From: JAUXEH01 sp965533275
GTDB taxonomy: Bacteria; Acidobacteriota; Aminicenantia; Aminicenantales; Aminicenantaceae
DNA length: 64,000 bases
Reading direction: 5' to 3'
Assembly (NCBI GenBank): GCA_965533275.1
Contig: CBESWG010000007.1
Span: forward strand, 1-64,000
Position numbers and translations under genes: made by a program. Positions 24,120-33,124 of this stretch are shown piece by piece (position 1 is the first letter of the stretch; each line of letters starts with the position of its first letter). The notes beneath the pieces were generated by a model that had not been told where the DNA came from, did no database searches, and saw nothing but the letters and a program-made list of their open reading frames with translations.

Positions 24120-24604
24120 TCATGCTCCGTGTGCGCCGGGCCGTGGACCGCTGGCTGGAGGCCTCCCTGATCCTGATCATGGCCGCCAATGTGCTCAATG
24201 TCCTCTGGCAGGTCTTCACCCGCTTCATACTCCGGGATCCCAGCTCGTTCACCGAAGAACTGGCGCGCTTCCTGCTGATATGGGTAGGGCTCCTGGGCGC
24301 CAGCTACGTGAGCGGCCGGAAGATGCACCTCGCCATCACTGTTGTGCTCGATAGTTGGAAGGGGAGGAAACGACTGTGGGCCGAGCTGGCCATCCAGGCT
24401 TGTATTTTTGTTTTTGCCTGCCTGGTGATGGTGATCGGGGGTTCCAGGCTGACATCCATGACCTTTGCGCTTAAGCAGATCTCCGCCGCCCTGCGGATCC
24501 CTCTCGGTTATGTGTATCTCGTCATCCCTGTGAGCGGGCTGCTGATCATGTTCTACGCCGTGTTTGCCGCATGGGATACCATCAGGCAGGCGAGGGAGGC
24601 CTAG
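24116..24604 (+). CDS. dctQ: TRAP transporter small permease (DctQ family)
   Basis: 162 residues (GTG 24116 overlapping the dctP stop; ATG 24122 is an alternative). Four hydrophobic helices and the DctQ pattern NVLNVLWQVFTRFILRDPSSFTEELARFLLIWVGLLGASYV are seen. It is the small subunit that partners DctM in sodium-coupled uptake. Gene order P-Q-M is classical. Confidence 0.92.
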   Translation: MIMLRVRRAVDRWLEASLILIMAANVLNVLWQVFTRFILRDPSSFTEELARFLLIWVGLLGASYVSGRKMHLAITVVLDSWKGRKRLWAELAIQACIFVFACLVMVIGGSRLTSMTFALKQISAALRIPLGYVYLVIPVSGLLIMFYAVFAAWDTIRQAREA

Positions 24605-24615
24605 AGGGAAGAGCC

Positions 24616-25914
24616 ATGGACCCGCTGCACATCTGGATCCTCCTGCTTGTGTTCGCGCTCCTCATCCTGATCGGAGTCCCCATTTCCTTCAGCATTGGCC
24701 TGGCCACGCTCGTTGTGATGCTCATGAGCATCCCGACCGGCCCTGCCCTGACGACCGTGGCCCAGAGGATGGCCACCGGTCTGGACAGTTTTGCCCTCCT
24801 GGCCATCCCTTTTTTCATCCTCTCCGGCCAGCTCATGAACCGCGGCGGGATCGCGCGGCGGCTGATCGAATTCGCCAAGGTATTGGTGGGGAGGCTCCCC
24901 GGCGGACTGGCCTTCGTCAACATACTGGCCGCCATGTTCTTCGGAGCCATATCCGGATCTGCCGTTGCTGCGGCCGCCGCCATCGGGGGATTCATGGTGC
25001 CGATGATGCGGAAGGAGGGCTATGACCGCGATTTTTCTGCGGCCGTCAACATCACCTCCGCGACCACCGGGCTCATCATCCCGCCAAGCAACATCTTGAT
25101 CGTATACTCCCTGGCCAGCGGCGGCGTGTCCATCGGGGCTCTGTTCGTGGCGGGCTACCTGCCCGGCGTTCTGGTGGGATTATCTCTGATGGTCGTGGCA
25201 GGGATCATCTCCCACCGGAAGGGCTATCCGACTGCCCCCGCTGTAGGCTTGAAGCCGGGAATGCTCAAGTTCCTGGATGCCATCCCCAGCCTCTTCCTGG
25301 TGGTCCTGGTAATCGGAGGGATCGTGGCCGGTTACTTCACCGCCACAGAGGCCTCTGCCATCGCCGTCCTCTACACCTTCATCCTGGCGGTACTCGTCTA
25401 CCGGGAGGTCCGCTGGAAGGAGCTCCCCAGGATCCTCCTGGATTCAGCCTCCACCACGGCCATCGTGATGCTGCTCATCGCCACCTCCATGGGCATGTCC
25501 TGGCTTTTCTCTTTCGAGAACATACCCCAGAGCGTGAGCACCTATCTGCTCTCCCTGACAAACAGCCCCATCGTCATACTCCTGATCATCAACCTGGTCC
25601 TGCTGCTTGTCGGCACATTCATGGACATGACTCCGGCCGTACTGATCTTCACACCGATTTTCCTACCGGTTGTCGTGCAGATGGGTGTGGATCCCATCCA
25701 CTTCGGGATCATCCTGGTGTTGAACCTCAGTATCGGTCTGTGCACCCCTCCGGTGGGGAGCGTCCTGTTCGTGGGATGCGGGATCGCGGAAACCAGCATC
25801 GCCCGGGTGATCCGGCCGCTGCTGCCCCTGTTTTTGGCCATGCTGGCCGCGCTGCTGGTGGTGACCTTCCTGCCGCAGCTCAGCCTCTGGCTCCCACGTC
25901 TGTTCGGCTACTGA
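24616..25914 (+). CDS. dctM: TRAP transporter large permease (DctM family)
   Basis: 432 residues from ATG 24616 (GAGGGAAG upstream; the frame opens earlier inside dctQ). About 12 helices with DctM landmarks: FALLAIPFFILSGQLMNRGGIARRL, FFGAISGSAVAAAAAIGGFMVPMM, GLIIPPSNILIVYS and the second-half counterpart LGLCTPPVG-type SIGLCTPPVGSVLFVG. It forms the transport pathway with DctQ. A GC-rich hairpin right after the stop probably ends the operon. Confidence 0.94.
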   Translation: MDPLHIWILLLVFALLILIGVPISFSIGLATLVVMLMSIPTGPALTTVAQRMATGLDSFALLAIPFFILSGQLMNRGGIARRLIEFAKVLVGRLPGGLAFVNILAAMFFGAISGSAVAAAAAIGGFMVPMMRKEGYDRDFSAAVNITSATTGLIIPPSNILIVYSLASGGVSIGALFVAGYLPGVLVGLSLMVVAGIISHRKGYPTAPAVGLKPGMLKFLDAIPSLFLVVLVIGGIVAGYFTATEASAIAVLYTFILAVLVYREVRWKELPRILLDSASTTAIVMLLIATSMGMSWLFSFENIPQSVSTYLLSLTNSPIVILLIINLVLLLVGTFMDMTPAVLIFTPIFLPVVVQMGVDPIHFGIILVLNLSIGLCTPPVGSVLFVGCGIAETSIARVIRPLLPLFLAMLAALLVVTFLPQLSLWLPRLFGY

Positions 25915-25916
25915 AT

Positions 25917-25946
25917 GGGAGGCGTCCCCTGAGGGAACGCCCTCCC
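25917..25946. terminator. GC-rich hairpin between convergent genes
   Basis: GGGAGGCGTCCC / GGGAACGCCCTCCC form a stem of about 13 bp with one bulge and one mismatch around a CTGA loop, between dctM (+) and the S33 peptidase gene (-). There is no clear T-run, so terminator function is probable rather than certain. Confidence 0.45.
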
Positions 25947-26002
25947 TGCGCCCTTATGGCCAGGGATCAGGGAGGCCGGAACACTCCGCCCTCTTTGCAC
26001 TC

Positions 26003-27499
26003 CTATCTGAGCACGAAGGGGGCTAGTTTTATGTCTTCGACACAATCGGTCTCGATGCCGGCCGCTGAGCCCGTGTTCAGGAAGGCATCGATGATGCTTT
26101 GGATGCATTCCCCGCCGACGCCGTGGGCGCCTGGAGCCACGACATGCAGGCTGTTGGGCAGGTGGCTGGCGGCCTCTTCGCCCCAACGCGGCGGTGTCAC
26201 CGCGTCGATGGTCCCGGAGATGAGCAGGACCGGCACTTCCACGCTCACTGGATCGCCGTAATTGGAGGGCAGGTTGGACCGCGGCCAGAAATCGCAGATC
26301 GCCATCTGCTGGCGCACGCGGAAATCGCCGAAATAGGTGTATCCCGTCTCCTTTTCGATCTCCTCGGGATCGATGAAGTCGATGTCTTCCGCGCAGACCA
26401 CACAGTGGAGCATGGCCATAGCCAGGCCCGTGAAAAGGGCCCGGTTCCGGCGGAGGGCCTGCATCGCGATGGAGTCGAAGTTGCCCTCGAATGCCTGATG
26501 GATGTAGAGGGGAACAGAGCGGCTGTTGGTTGCGGAGTACATCATCATGCGCAGGGTTTCCGCAAAGGTGTCGCGCGAAACCTTGACCGGCACTTTGTCC
26601 GGCGAGTCGCGCAGCTGCACGGTCGCATCGGCCGGTTCCCGCTCCAACCTGGCGAGCACCGCGGCCAGCTCTTCGCGTACGTTGGGGAATGCGGCGCTGC
26701 AGTCGGGATTGCCGGCACACTCGTCCAGCACCATCTCCATGGCCCTGTGAGCCCCGTAGGCATGGAAGAGCGGATTATGGAAGGCGATGGGGGCCACGCC
26801 GTTGAGCACCGCTCCGCGTACGGTCTCGGGGTGGCGGCGCATATATACCAGGGAAGCGCGGGTGCCGTAGGACCCGCCCATCAGGTTGATCTGGTCATAC
26901 CCCAAGGCGATGCGGATCTCGTTGAGGTCATCTGCGGCACGGGACGTGGAGTACTGCGTCAGGTCGAATCCTTCCTCCTGCAGCCTAGCCAGGGCCTCCT
27001 TGTAGGGCCCGATCCTGAAGGCGGAGTTCAGGTAGCCCTGCAGATCGTCATCGCTGCCCAGCTCGACCTGGAGATGGTTGTCCCCACCCGTACCGCGCTG
27101 ATTGACGAGCACGATATCCCTCTCTTCGCGGTACGGCCATGTGGCGAATCCCCGCCATATGTCGGCGGCGGCCTGTCCCGGACCCCCCGCCAAATAGAAG
27201 AGGGGATCGGGGCGGGGATTTGCGCCGGTCGCATGCAGGACCACTAGCCCGAGCCCGATCATCCGGCCTTCCTGGGTCTCCCGGTTTTCGAAAACCTTGA
27301 ACATCCCTTGTGAGACCCGATCCCCGGTCGCTTCATCCGTCCTGGTTTCAAGCACCAGGCGCGAGCGGAGCACGTCGGGATCGACCGGTTCCGGGGACTG
27401 CTGCCCGGTCTCCTGGGCTGCTGTGCATCCGGTCAGCGCCAGGACCAGAGAGAGGAACCCGGCGATACCGACAAACCTTATGTACGATTGTTTTCTCAT
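26003..27499 (-). CDS. S33-type alpha/beta-hydrolase peptidase lipoprotein (proline iminopeptidase / tripeptidyl aminopeptidase-like)
   Basis: 498 residues with lipobox LALTGC (Cys about 25). The alpha/beta-hydrolase core shows the oxyanion segment FYLAGGPGQAA, the nucleophile elbow MGGSYGTRASL (Ser210), the acid Asp432 in LISGTIDAVTPP and the base His459 in GAHGVGGEC. The GGPG motif and NQRGTGGD segment are characteristic of S33 exopeptidases that remove N-terminal residues. Cys-rich insertions (DECAGNPDC; CVVCAED) lie in the lid region and may form disulfides, consistent with an exported enzyme. It is transcribed alone, convergent with the TRAP operon. Confidence 0.88.
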   Translation of the reverse strand: MRKQSYIRFVGIAGFLSLVLALTGCTAAQETGQQSPEPVDPDVLRSRLVLETRTDEATGDRVSQGMFKVFENRETQEGRMIGLGLVVLHATGANPRPDPLFYLAGGPGQAAADIWRGFATWPYREERDIVLVNQRGTGGDNHLQVELGSDDDLQGYLNSAFRIGPYKEALARLQEEGFDLTQYSTSRAADDLNEIRIALGYDQINLMGGSYGTRASLVYMRRHPETVRGAVLNGVAPIAFHNPLFHAYGAHRAMEMVLDECAGNPDCSAAFPNVREELAAVLARLEREPADATVQLRDSPDKVPVKVSRDTFAETLRMMMYSATNSRSVPLYIHQAFEGNFDSIAMQALRRNRALFTGLAMAMLHCVVCAEDIDFIDPEEIEKETGYTYFGDFRVRQQMAICDFWPRSNLPSNYGDPVSVEVPVLLISGTIDAVTPPRWGEEAASHLPNSLHVVAPGAHGVGGECIQSIIDAFLNTGSAAGIETDCVEDIKLAPFVLR

Positions 27500-27617
27500 G
27501 GCTCACTTATATCAGAAAGCGCGGCTTCGGAGCAAGACGGGAAAAGGTTTCTGCCTCTGCTAGCCCTTCACTCCCCCCAGGATCCGTGCTCGAAATCCTG
27601 CCGTATACAGAATAGGG

Positions 27618-27646
27618 ATGACGGGTCCTCTGGTTTTTTCTATAAT
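27618..27646 (+). promoter_or_regulatory. Sigma-70-like promoter for the GH37-like gene
   Basis: ATGACG (27618-27623), 17 bases, perfect TATAAT (27641-27646). The ATG follows at 27670 with SD AAGGA. Confidence 0.55.
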
Positions 27647-27669
27647 GAGGCCTGCGAAAGGATAAAGAC

Positions 27670-28986
27670 ATGCCGGATAATAAGGAATTCAGGGCAAGCT
27701 GGAATGAGATAAATACCCGGATCGGAGTGTGGTGGGACGAAGACCTGCATACCGCACACGAACCTGAACTGCGTGATCCGCAGCAAAACACGATCTGGTA
27801 TGCGGACGATGGGCACCGGGAGGAGGAGGCAAAGCGGATCCGGGATCGAGGACCCACCCTCCTTTATCTTCCCTTCCCCTATGTGGCTTCGGGAGGATCC
27901 GAGGGATCCTTTCCCGAGATGTATGCCTGGGATGTCTATTTCATAAACCTTGGGCTGGCCGTCCATGGACGCACCGAACTCATCCGCAACCACATCCTCA
28001 ACCAGCTGTTCCTGATCGAGCGGTATGGGATGGTGCTCAACGGGAACCGCACCTACTATCTCAAGCGCAGCCAGGTGCCCAACCATCCCGAGAGCCTCCG
28101 CCTGCTCCATCGTCTCAAACCGGACCGTGACCTCATCGCCCGGGCTTATCCTCTGCTCAAACAGGAATACACAGGGTATTGGATGGCTGAACATCATGCC
28201 ACCCCCTCGGGGTTGGCCACCAACAGGGACCTCGGGGAGCTGTCAGGAAACGGCGAAGCACTATCACCCATCTCGCTGCGGCCGGAACTGGCGGCCGAAG
28301 CAGAGGCCCTGGATTTCACCTCCATCTTTGAGGGCGACATCCGAAGCTGCAATCCCCTCATCACCAACTGCGCCCTGGTGCGCTATTGCGACACACTCTC
28401 CTGGATGGCCGGCATACTGGACTGGGAAGACGAACTGCTGGCCTGGCAGGAGGAGAAGGCCCGGCGCTCCAACCTGATCCAGGACCTGTGTTGGGACGCG
28501 TCCCAAGGATTCTTCTTCGAATACAATTTCCAAAAGAAAACACAGCTGCCGTACTGGTCTCTGTCCGCCTTCTGGGCGATGTGGGCGGGCGTAGCCAGCA
28601 AGGCCCAGGCCCAGGATATGGTCCGGAACCTGGAGAGGTTCGAGCACGCTTTCGGACTGGCTCAGACAGACCGTGCTTATCCCAGCCCCCACCCAGAATA
28701 CGCGGCCCTGCAGTGGGATTTTCCGCATGGCTGGCCTCCCTCCCATGTGATCGTGGTCGATGCGCTGGAAGCCTATGGCTACGAGGTAGAGGCCCGCCGC
28801 ATTGCCCGCAAGTTCGTGGAGCTCCAGCTGCGCCTGTATGGGACTACTGGCCGGCTCTGGGAAAAGTACAACGTGGTGGAAGGGAACCTGGATCTGCCCC
28901 GGGAGCGCTACCCGTCCGTGCCCATGCACGGCTGGAGCTCTGCGGCCCTGGCTTATTTAGGGAACATGCTCTTCGGCTGGGAGTAA
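27670..28986 (+). CDS. GH37-family trehalase-like glycoside hydrolase, cytoplasmic
   Basis: 438 residues without a signal peptide, an (alpha/alpha)6-barrel type enzyme. Both trehalase signatures are recognisable in modified form: GGSEGSFPEMYAWDVYF (compare PGGRFxExYxWDxY) near residue 76, and QWDFPHGWPP (compare QWDxPNGWAP) near 347. Trehalases hydrolyse alpha,alpha-trehalose to glucose. Some GH37/GH63 relatives act on glucosylglycerate or mannosylglycerate, so the substrate may be another compatible solute or alpha-glucoside. Its own TATAAT promoter lies upstream. Confidence 0.85.
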   Translation: MPDNKEFRASWNEINTRIGVWWDEDLHTAHEPELRDPQQNTIWYADDGHREEEAKRIRDRGPTLLYLPFPYVASGGSEGSFPEMYAWDVYFINLGLAVHGRTELIRNHILNQLFLIERYGMVLNGNRTYYLKRSQVPNHPESLRLLHRLKPDRDLIARAYPLLKQEYTGYWMAEHHATPSGLATNRDLGELSGNGEALSPISLRPELAAEAEALDFTSIFEGDIRSCNPLITNCALVRYCDTLSWMAGILDWEDELLAWQEEKARRSNLIQDLCWDASQGFFFEYNFQKKTQLPYWSLSAFWAMWAGVASKAQAQDMVRNLERFEHAFGLAQTDRAYPSPHPEYAALQWDFPHGWPPSHVIVVDALEAYGYEVEARRIARKFVELQLRLYGTTGRLWEKYNVVEGNLDLPRERYPSVPMHGWSSAALAYLGNMLFGWE

Positions 28987-29039
28987 GAATCTTGGCCTGA
29001 AGCCATCTGAACAGCGAGCTCAGATCCGGCCTTCTGTGC

Positions 29040-31676
29040 TTATTCCTGCCTTCCTCCGCAGACCTTGCGGAAAATCCGGCTGAAGTTGCCGCCCAGGATC
29101 TTTTTGATGTCGCTGTCCTTGTATCCTCGGTGGAACAGTTCGGTGGTGATGTTGGCCAGCTTGCCGGTGTGTTCAAGTCCGACCGGGGTTGTGCCGATCC
29201 CGTCGAAGTCGGAGCCCAGCCCAACGTGGTTGGCGTTGCCGGTCACCTTGACCACATGATCGATGTGGTCGACCACGGTCTTGATGTCCACCGGGGGAAG
29301 AGAATCCCTCAGCTCCCGGGCTTTTTCTCGGTACTCCTGGTTGAACTTCCTCCGGATTTCAGCTTCGGAACGCATCAGCTCCCGCTGGTCCCGGGGCAGG
29401 CCGTACTTGTCGAGCAGCCGGTTCCTGAGTTCCTGGATCTTCAAGTCATTCTCCGCCTTGAGAAAACCCGGGAGGTAGTTGATGCCGATCATCCCTCCGT
29501 TCTTGGCCAGTGCCTTCAACATCTTGTCCGAGAGGTTGCGGTGGTGATCGGAGAGCGCCCGGCAGCAGGAGTGCGAGGCCACGACCGGATGCTCTGTGAG
29601 CTCCAGGACATCCCAGAAGGTCATTTCATGGGAGTGGGACAGGTCGATGACCATACCCAGGCGGTTCATCTCCTTGACAACCTGTTCGCCGAACTCGGTC
29701 AGCCCCTGGTTGGCCGGCTCCGCGTCGCCTGAGGCGTCTGCCCAACCCGTGGTAGTCCAGTGTGTGAGCGTCATGAGACGCACGCCGCTGCGGTAAAAGG
29801 AGCGCAGCATCGGTAGGCTGCTCTCGATGGCATAGCCCCCCTCGATCCCGATGAGTATCCCGACCTTGTGGTTGGCGCGCAGCCCCCGCAGGTCGTCGGG
29901 GTGGGTGATGAGGAGGAGGTCATCGGGATTGTCTTCGACTAGGCGGTGTACGGCATCGATCTGGACGAAGGCCCGCTTGGCCGCCTGCATGCTGGCCTCG
30001 TCGTTCTGGGGCGGAGCCACATAACAGGCAAAGACCTCGAGGTCCACCGCACCCTGCTGAAGCTTGGGGATGTCGATGTGTCCGCGCTCGTTGTCCAGGG
30101 ACAGGTCCACGCCGCGTAGTGTGCGTCCGATGGTGTCGCAGTGCAGGTCGGCCACGAAGGAGTCTTTGTGGATGAAGTTGATGTGGTGTGAGGGATCGAG
30201 CAGGTCCTCCCGCGCGTCGGCCAGGAAGGTGATGATGTCGATGTGATACTCGGCGGAGAGCACCAGCAGCTCGGGCCGGATGGTGGACGCGATATCTCCC
30301 AGGCGGTGGTATTCCGGGTGTTCGTCATCCAGCTCACGTGTCAGCACGTTCCCTGTCCTGAGACTGATGGAGGTGACACCTACGGGCAGGAAGGCGCTGT
30401 GGTCGGAGCCCCGGTAGTCCAGGCGGAACCGGAGCTTGTCGTGATATTTCTCAGGCAGGTTCTGTTTGATGAGTTCGAAAAAGTCCGAGAAGTCCCACAT
30501 GCCGCCCACATAGAGGTCGTCATCGCCGGTCCCGACCATGTCCATGTTCATGTAGACCACGGTTTTATCCAGAGGAAAGATCGGATTCTTGGTATAATAG
30601 CGCGACCCCACAAGCCCCAGTTCCTCGCCGGCCCATGAGGCGAACACCACAGTGCGGCCGGGCCGGAAACCGTTCGCCTGGAAGACGCGGGCGACCTCCA
30701 GGATGACGGCCGCAGAGCCGGCATTGTCATCAGCCCCGTTGTAGACCTTCCCATCAAGATCGACGCCCAGGTGGTCCAGATGGCCTCCCAGCAGGATGTA
30801 TTCGTCCTTGAGCTCGGGATCACTGCCGGGGATGATCCCGATCACGTTGGGGGCCTTGCGGTTCTCGTTTACGTAGTGGGCTTCCATCTTCACCCGGACA
30901 TCCAGGGCGGAAGTGAGAGAGATTTCCTCGCGGATGGTCCGGCTCGCCATGTCCCGCCAGCTGAGCCCGGCCGAGTCGAAGATCCGGTCCGCTGCGGGCT
31001 CCGACAGGGTCATCACCACAAAATTCTTTGGGCATGTGTCCTTCTTAGCCCCGGAGGGGTAGCGGCGCCCCGGCATCTGCCCTCCCGCATCGATGAAGAG
31101 GACGCCGGCCGCTTTCTTGTCGACCGCGGTCTTGATCTTGGCATCGAGGGACTGGAGCTTCTTGTCCAGTTCCTCCATGAAATCCGGTGCCCCGGGCAGG
31201 AGCACGACGACCTTCCCCTTCACCTCCAGGCCGGCGTAGTCGTCCCACTCATACTGCTTGGATATCAGGCCGTAGCCCGCAAAAACCAGCCCACCGCGGG
31301 ATCTGCCCGATCCCGTCCACATGTTGGGTCGGAAATCCGCGCCCCGGCCCGGTACCAGGACAACTCGCTCCGGGTGTGTGATCTCAAGGCGTGTGGGAGG
31401 CTCGAAATCCTGCCAGTTCTTGAACTCGACCTGCTGAAAATAGCTTCCCTTTTCTCCGCCCGGCTGCATGCCGAATTCCTTCATCTTCCAAGCGACATAT
31501 TCGGCCGCCCTCTGGTATTCGGGTGTGCCCGACTTGCGGCCCCGGAAGGCATCCGTAGACAGGTATTCCACATGCTTCAATGCCTTCTCGCCATCGGGCA
31601 GGGTCTGGGCCAGAAGCGGCCAGCTGCATATCAGGATCAGGAAGAAACAGAGAATGATCGGCAGGCTTCTTCTCAT
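29040..31676 (-). CDS. Bifunctional secreted metallopeptidase: M28 aminopeptidase fused to M19 membrane dipeptidase
   Basis: 878 residues from ATG 31676 (AGGAG upstream; the frame opens further out without support). A signal peptide (about 1-22, ending LLAQ) precedes an M28 domain containing a PA insert (about 110-260). M28 zinc ligands are intact: HLDHLG (His299, Asp301), ADDNAG (Asp317), EELGL, NMDMVG and DHSAFL. After residue 500 a complete M19 dipeptidase begins: ADLHCDT (His512, Asp514), GIEGG, LTHWTT, VIDLSHSHEM, ASHSCCRAL and GLGSDFDGIG. Both active sites look functional. One chain could trim peptides from the N-terminus and then cleave the dipeptides. No frameshift or stop separates the halves. 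Confidence 0.92.
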   Translation of the reverse strand: MRRSLPIILCFFLILICSWPLLAQTLPDGEKALKHVEYLSTDAFRGRKSGTPEYQRAAEYVAWKMKEFGMQPGGEKGSYFQQVEFKNWQDFEPPTRLEITHPERVVLVPGRGADFRPNMWTGSGRSRGGLVFAGYGLISKQYEWDDYAGLEVKGKVVVLLPGAPDFMEELDKKLQSLDAKIKTAVDKKAAGVLFIDAGGQMPGRRYPSGAKKDTCPKNFVVMTLSEPAADRIFDSAGLSWRDMASRTIREEISLTSALDVRVKMEAHYVNENRKAPNVIGIIPGSDPELKDEYILLGGHLDHLGVDLDGKVYNGADDNAGSAAVILEVARVFQANGFRPGRTVVFASWAGEELGLVGSRYYTKNPIFPLDKTVVYMNMDMVGTGDDDLYVGGMWDFSDFFELIKQNLPEKYHDKLRFRLDYRGSDHSAFLPVGVTSISLRTGNVLTRELDDEHPEYHRLGDIASTIRPELLVLSAEYHIDIITFLADAREDLLDPSHHINFIHKDSFVADLHCDTIGRTLRGVDLSLDNERGHIDIPKLQQGAVDLEVFACYVAPPQNDEASMQAAKRAFVQIDAVHRLVEDNPDDLLLITHPDDLRGLRANHKVGILIGIEGGYAIESSLPMLRSFYRSGVRLMTLTHWTTTGWADASGDAEPANQGLTEFGEQVVKEMNRLGMVIDLSHSHEMTFWDVLELTEHPVVASHSCCRALSDHHRNLSDKMLKALAKNGGMIGINYLPGFLKAENDLKIQELRNRLLDKYGLPRDQRELMRSEAEIRRKFNQEYREKARELRDSLPPVDIKTVVDHIDHVVKVTGNANHVGLGSDFDGIGTTPVGLEHTGKLANITTELFHRGYKDSDIKKILGGNFSRIFRKVCGGRQE

Positions 31677-31719
31677 GGGAGCGCTCCTATATTGAGGTTT
31701 GTCATGGCGAAAACTGTTC

Positions 31720-31748
31720 ATTATACTCGCATCGCCCAGGAATTTAAA
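31720..31748 (-). promoter_or_regulatory. Promoter for the M28-M19 gene
   Basis: On the minus strand TTTAAA (31748-31743), 17 bases, TATAAT (31725-31720), with ATG 44 bases downstream. The -10 is perfect, the -35 weak. Confidence 0.5.
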
Positions 31749-31795
31749 CTGGGGACATCTGTCGTGGGGTTCTCGCTCCAAACGCTCCGCCCTGG

Positions 31796-32659
31796 CTAAA
31801 CAGCTTCGTTTGTAAAGTGAATCCTCGTGAAACACTCCGGGATATGGGAGTCGTACACTCCGTGGGGATTAAAGGACCAACCCGGCGAGCGGTTCGCCTG
31901 GAGCCCGTTGTACGCCAGCGCCTCGAAACGCGAAAAATCCAGGCGCCAGGTATCTCCATCCTGCGGCGGCAGGGGGCCGCCTCCCGAAAGAGCCCGCATG
32001 CCCTTCCAGGGAAAGGCCAGCTCCACGGTCCAGCCCTGATCCACATCGAAGCTGTCATTCAAGGTCCCCTGCACCTGGACAGCGACCTTAAGGCCTGGAA
32101 AGTCCCAGTCCTTGATGGCCCAGCGCCGCCCCCGGGGATGTTTTCCGTCGCGCAGCTCGTCCTGGAAGCCTCCTAAAACATCCACCTCTCTGCTCAGGAG
32201 ATCGAATTCGGGAGTGTCAAAGCGGCTGCCTCGAGAGTATGCATCCTGCCAGATGTAGAACACCTCGTAGATGGTCCCCCTGGCGTTGATCTGGAACTCA
32301 TAGTAGCAGTCCTTGCCCCCGATAAAGACTTCGATGTCGTTTTCAAGGTAAACGGGTGAATCACGTTCTGTGAAACGTGCCCGGACATCCGGCTCCTCCA
32401 CCCAGAAGGCGATGTAGAGGTTGTCGTCATCCCAGAGTGCGGCCATGCGCGTGTCCCAGAAACCGGGTGCTCCCGTCACCATGTCCACGAATCGGGGAGA
32501 GCGCACGGCCCGGGACCAGCAGGCCTCGTCCAGCCGGCCATCGATCTCGATCCGGTCCCGGGTCCTACAACAGGTATAATTGCCGATCTTGTCCTCGCTG
32601 CATCCGTAGCTTGTGCTCAAGTGGCCCTCCCGAAAGGAATCGTAGCCTATTTTAATCAT
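31796..32659 (-). CDS. CBM9-like carbohydrate-binding domain protein
   Basis: 287 residues forming a single family-9-like carbohydrate-binding beta-sandwich. Typical features: IEIDGRLDEACWSRAVRSPRFVDMVTG, then the strand pair TRMAALWDDDNLYIAFWVEEPDVRARFTERDSPVYLENDIEVFIGG, a YYEFQINARGTIYEVFY strand and the end block GWTVELAFPWKGM. No signal peptide is visible, so it may be cytoplasmic or use a non-classical route; a later start would not supply one. Proteins of this type occur next to glycan-degrading enzymes. It lies upstream of the M28-M19 gene, which has its own promoter. Confidence 0.85.
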   Translation of the reverse strand: MIKIGYDSFREGHLSTSYGCSEDKIGNYTCCRTRDRIEIDGRLDEACWSRAVRSPRFVDMVTGAPGFWDTRMAALWDDDNLYIAFWVEEPDVRARFTERDSPVYLENDIEVFIGGKDCYYEFQINARGTIYEVFYIWQDAYSRGSRFDTPEFDLLSREVDVLGGFQDELRDGKHPRGRRWAIKDWDFPGLKVAVQVQGTLNDSFDVDQGWTVELAFPWKGMRALSGGGPLPPQDGDTWRLDFSRFEALAYNGLQANRSPGWSFNPHGVYDSHIPECFTRIHFTNEAV

Positions 32660-32787
32660 AATCCAAGGCCGGAAGACAAGTTTTTTAGGCCTCTTCCGCG
32701 CCTGCAGTGATCCTTGGACGAAAATTTGTCAGATCCGTTGAACAAAACACCTGGTGTGTTCGTAGTAAGTTATAGAGGCAATAACAC

Positions 32788-32979
32788 GTGAAGATCATTC
32801 TCTGGTTTTTCCTACTGGTGCTGTGCTGGCCGCTGGCCCTGCTGCTTCTATTCCTGTATCCCCTCATCTGGCTGCTTATGCTGCCCTTTCGGTTGATAGG
32901 GATCACAGTGACCGCGCTGTTCGATTTTATCCGGGCCTTGTTCGGGTTCCCGGCCCGTGTGCTGCGCGGCAGCAGCTGA
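32788..32979 (+). CDS. Small hydrophobic membrane protein, hypothetical
   Basis: 63 residues from GTG 32788 (AGAGG about 10 bases upstream). Nearly the whole chain is hydrophobic: MKIILWFFLLVLCWPLALLL, a proline-broken second helix PLIWLLMLPFRLIGITV, and a basic C-terminus ARVLRGSS. No family recognised. Codon pattern is consistent with a real gene, but a peptide this short is hard to prove. Confidence 0.5.
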   Translation: MKIILWFFLLVLCWPLALLLLFLYPLIWLLMLPFRLIGITVTALFDFIRALFGFPARVLRGSS

Positions 32980-33124
32980 GGTCGATATGCGGACGCAGTG
33001 TCAGCTGCGGAGATATCCCAACGCCATTTCCTGAGTTCTGATGGATCGATCTCAGCTGTCAGATCGGGCCTGTCGATCTCCAGGCTTTTGTGTTTGTTGA
33101 CCCCGTGGTAGAATAGGCAAAATC

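Noticed and set aside
26099..27247. Open frame of about 380 codons on the plus strand
   Set aside because: Antisense to the S33 peptidase, whose catalytic residues and lipobox are all present on the minus strand.
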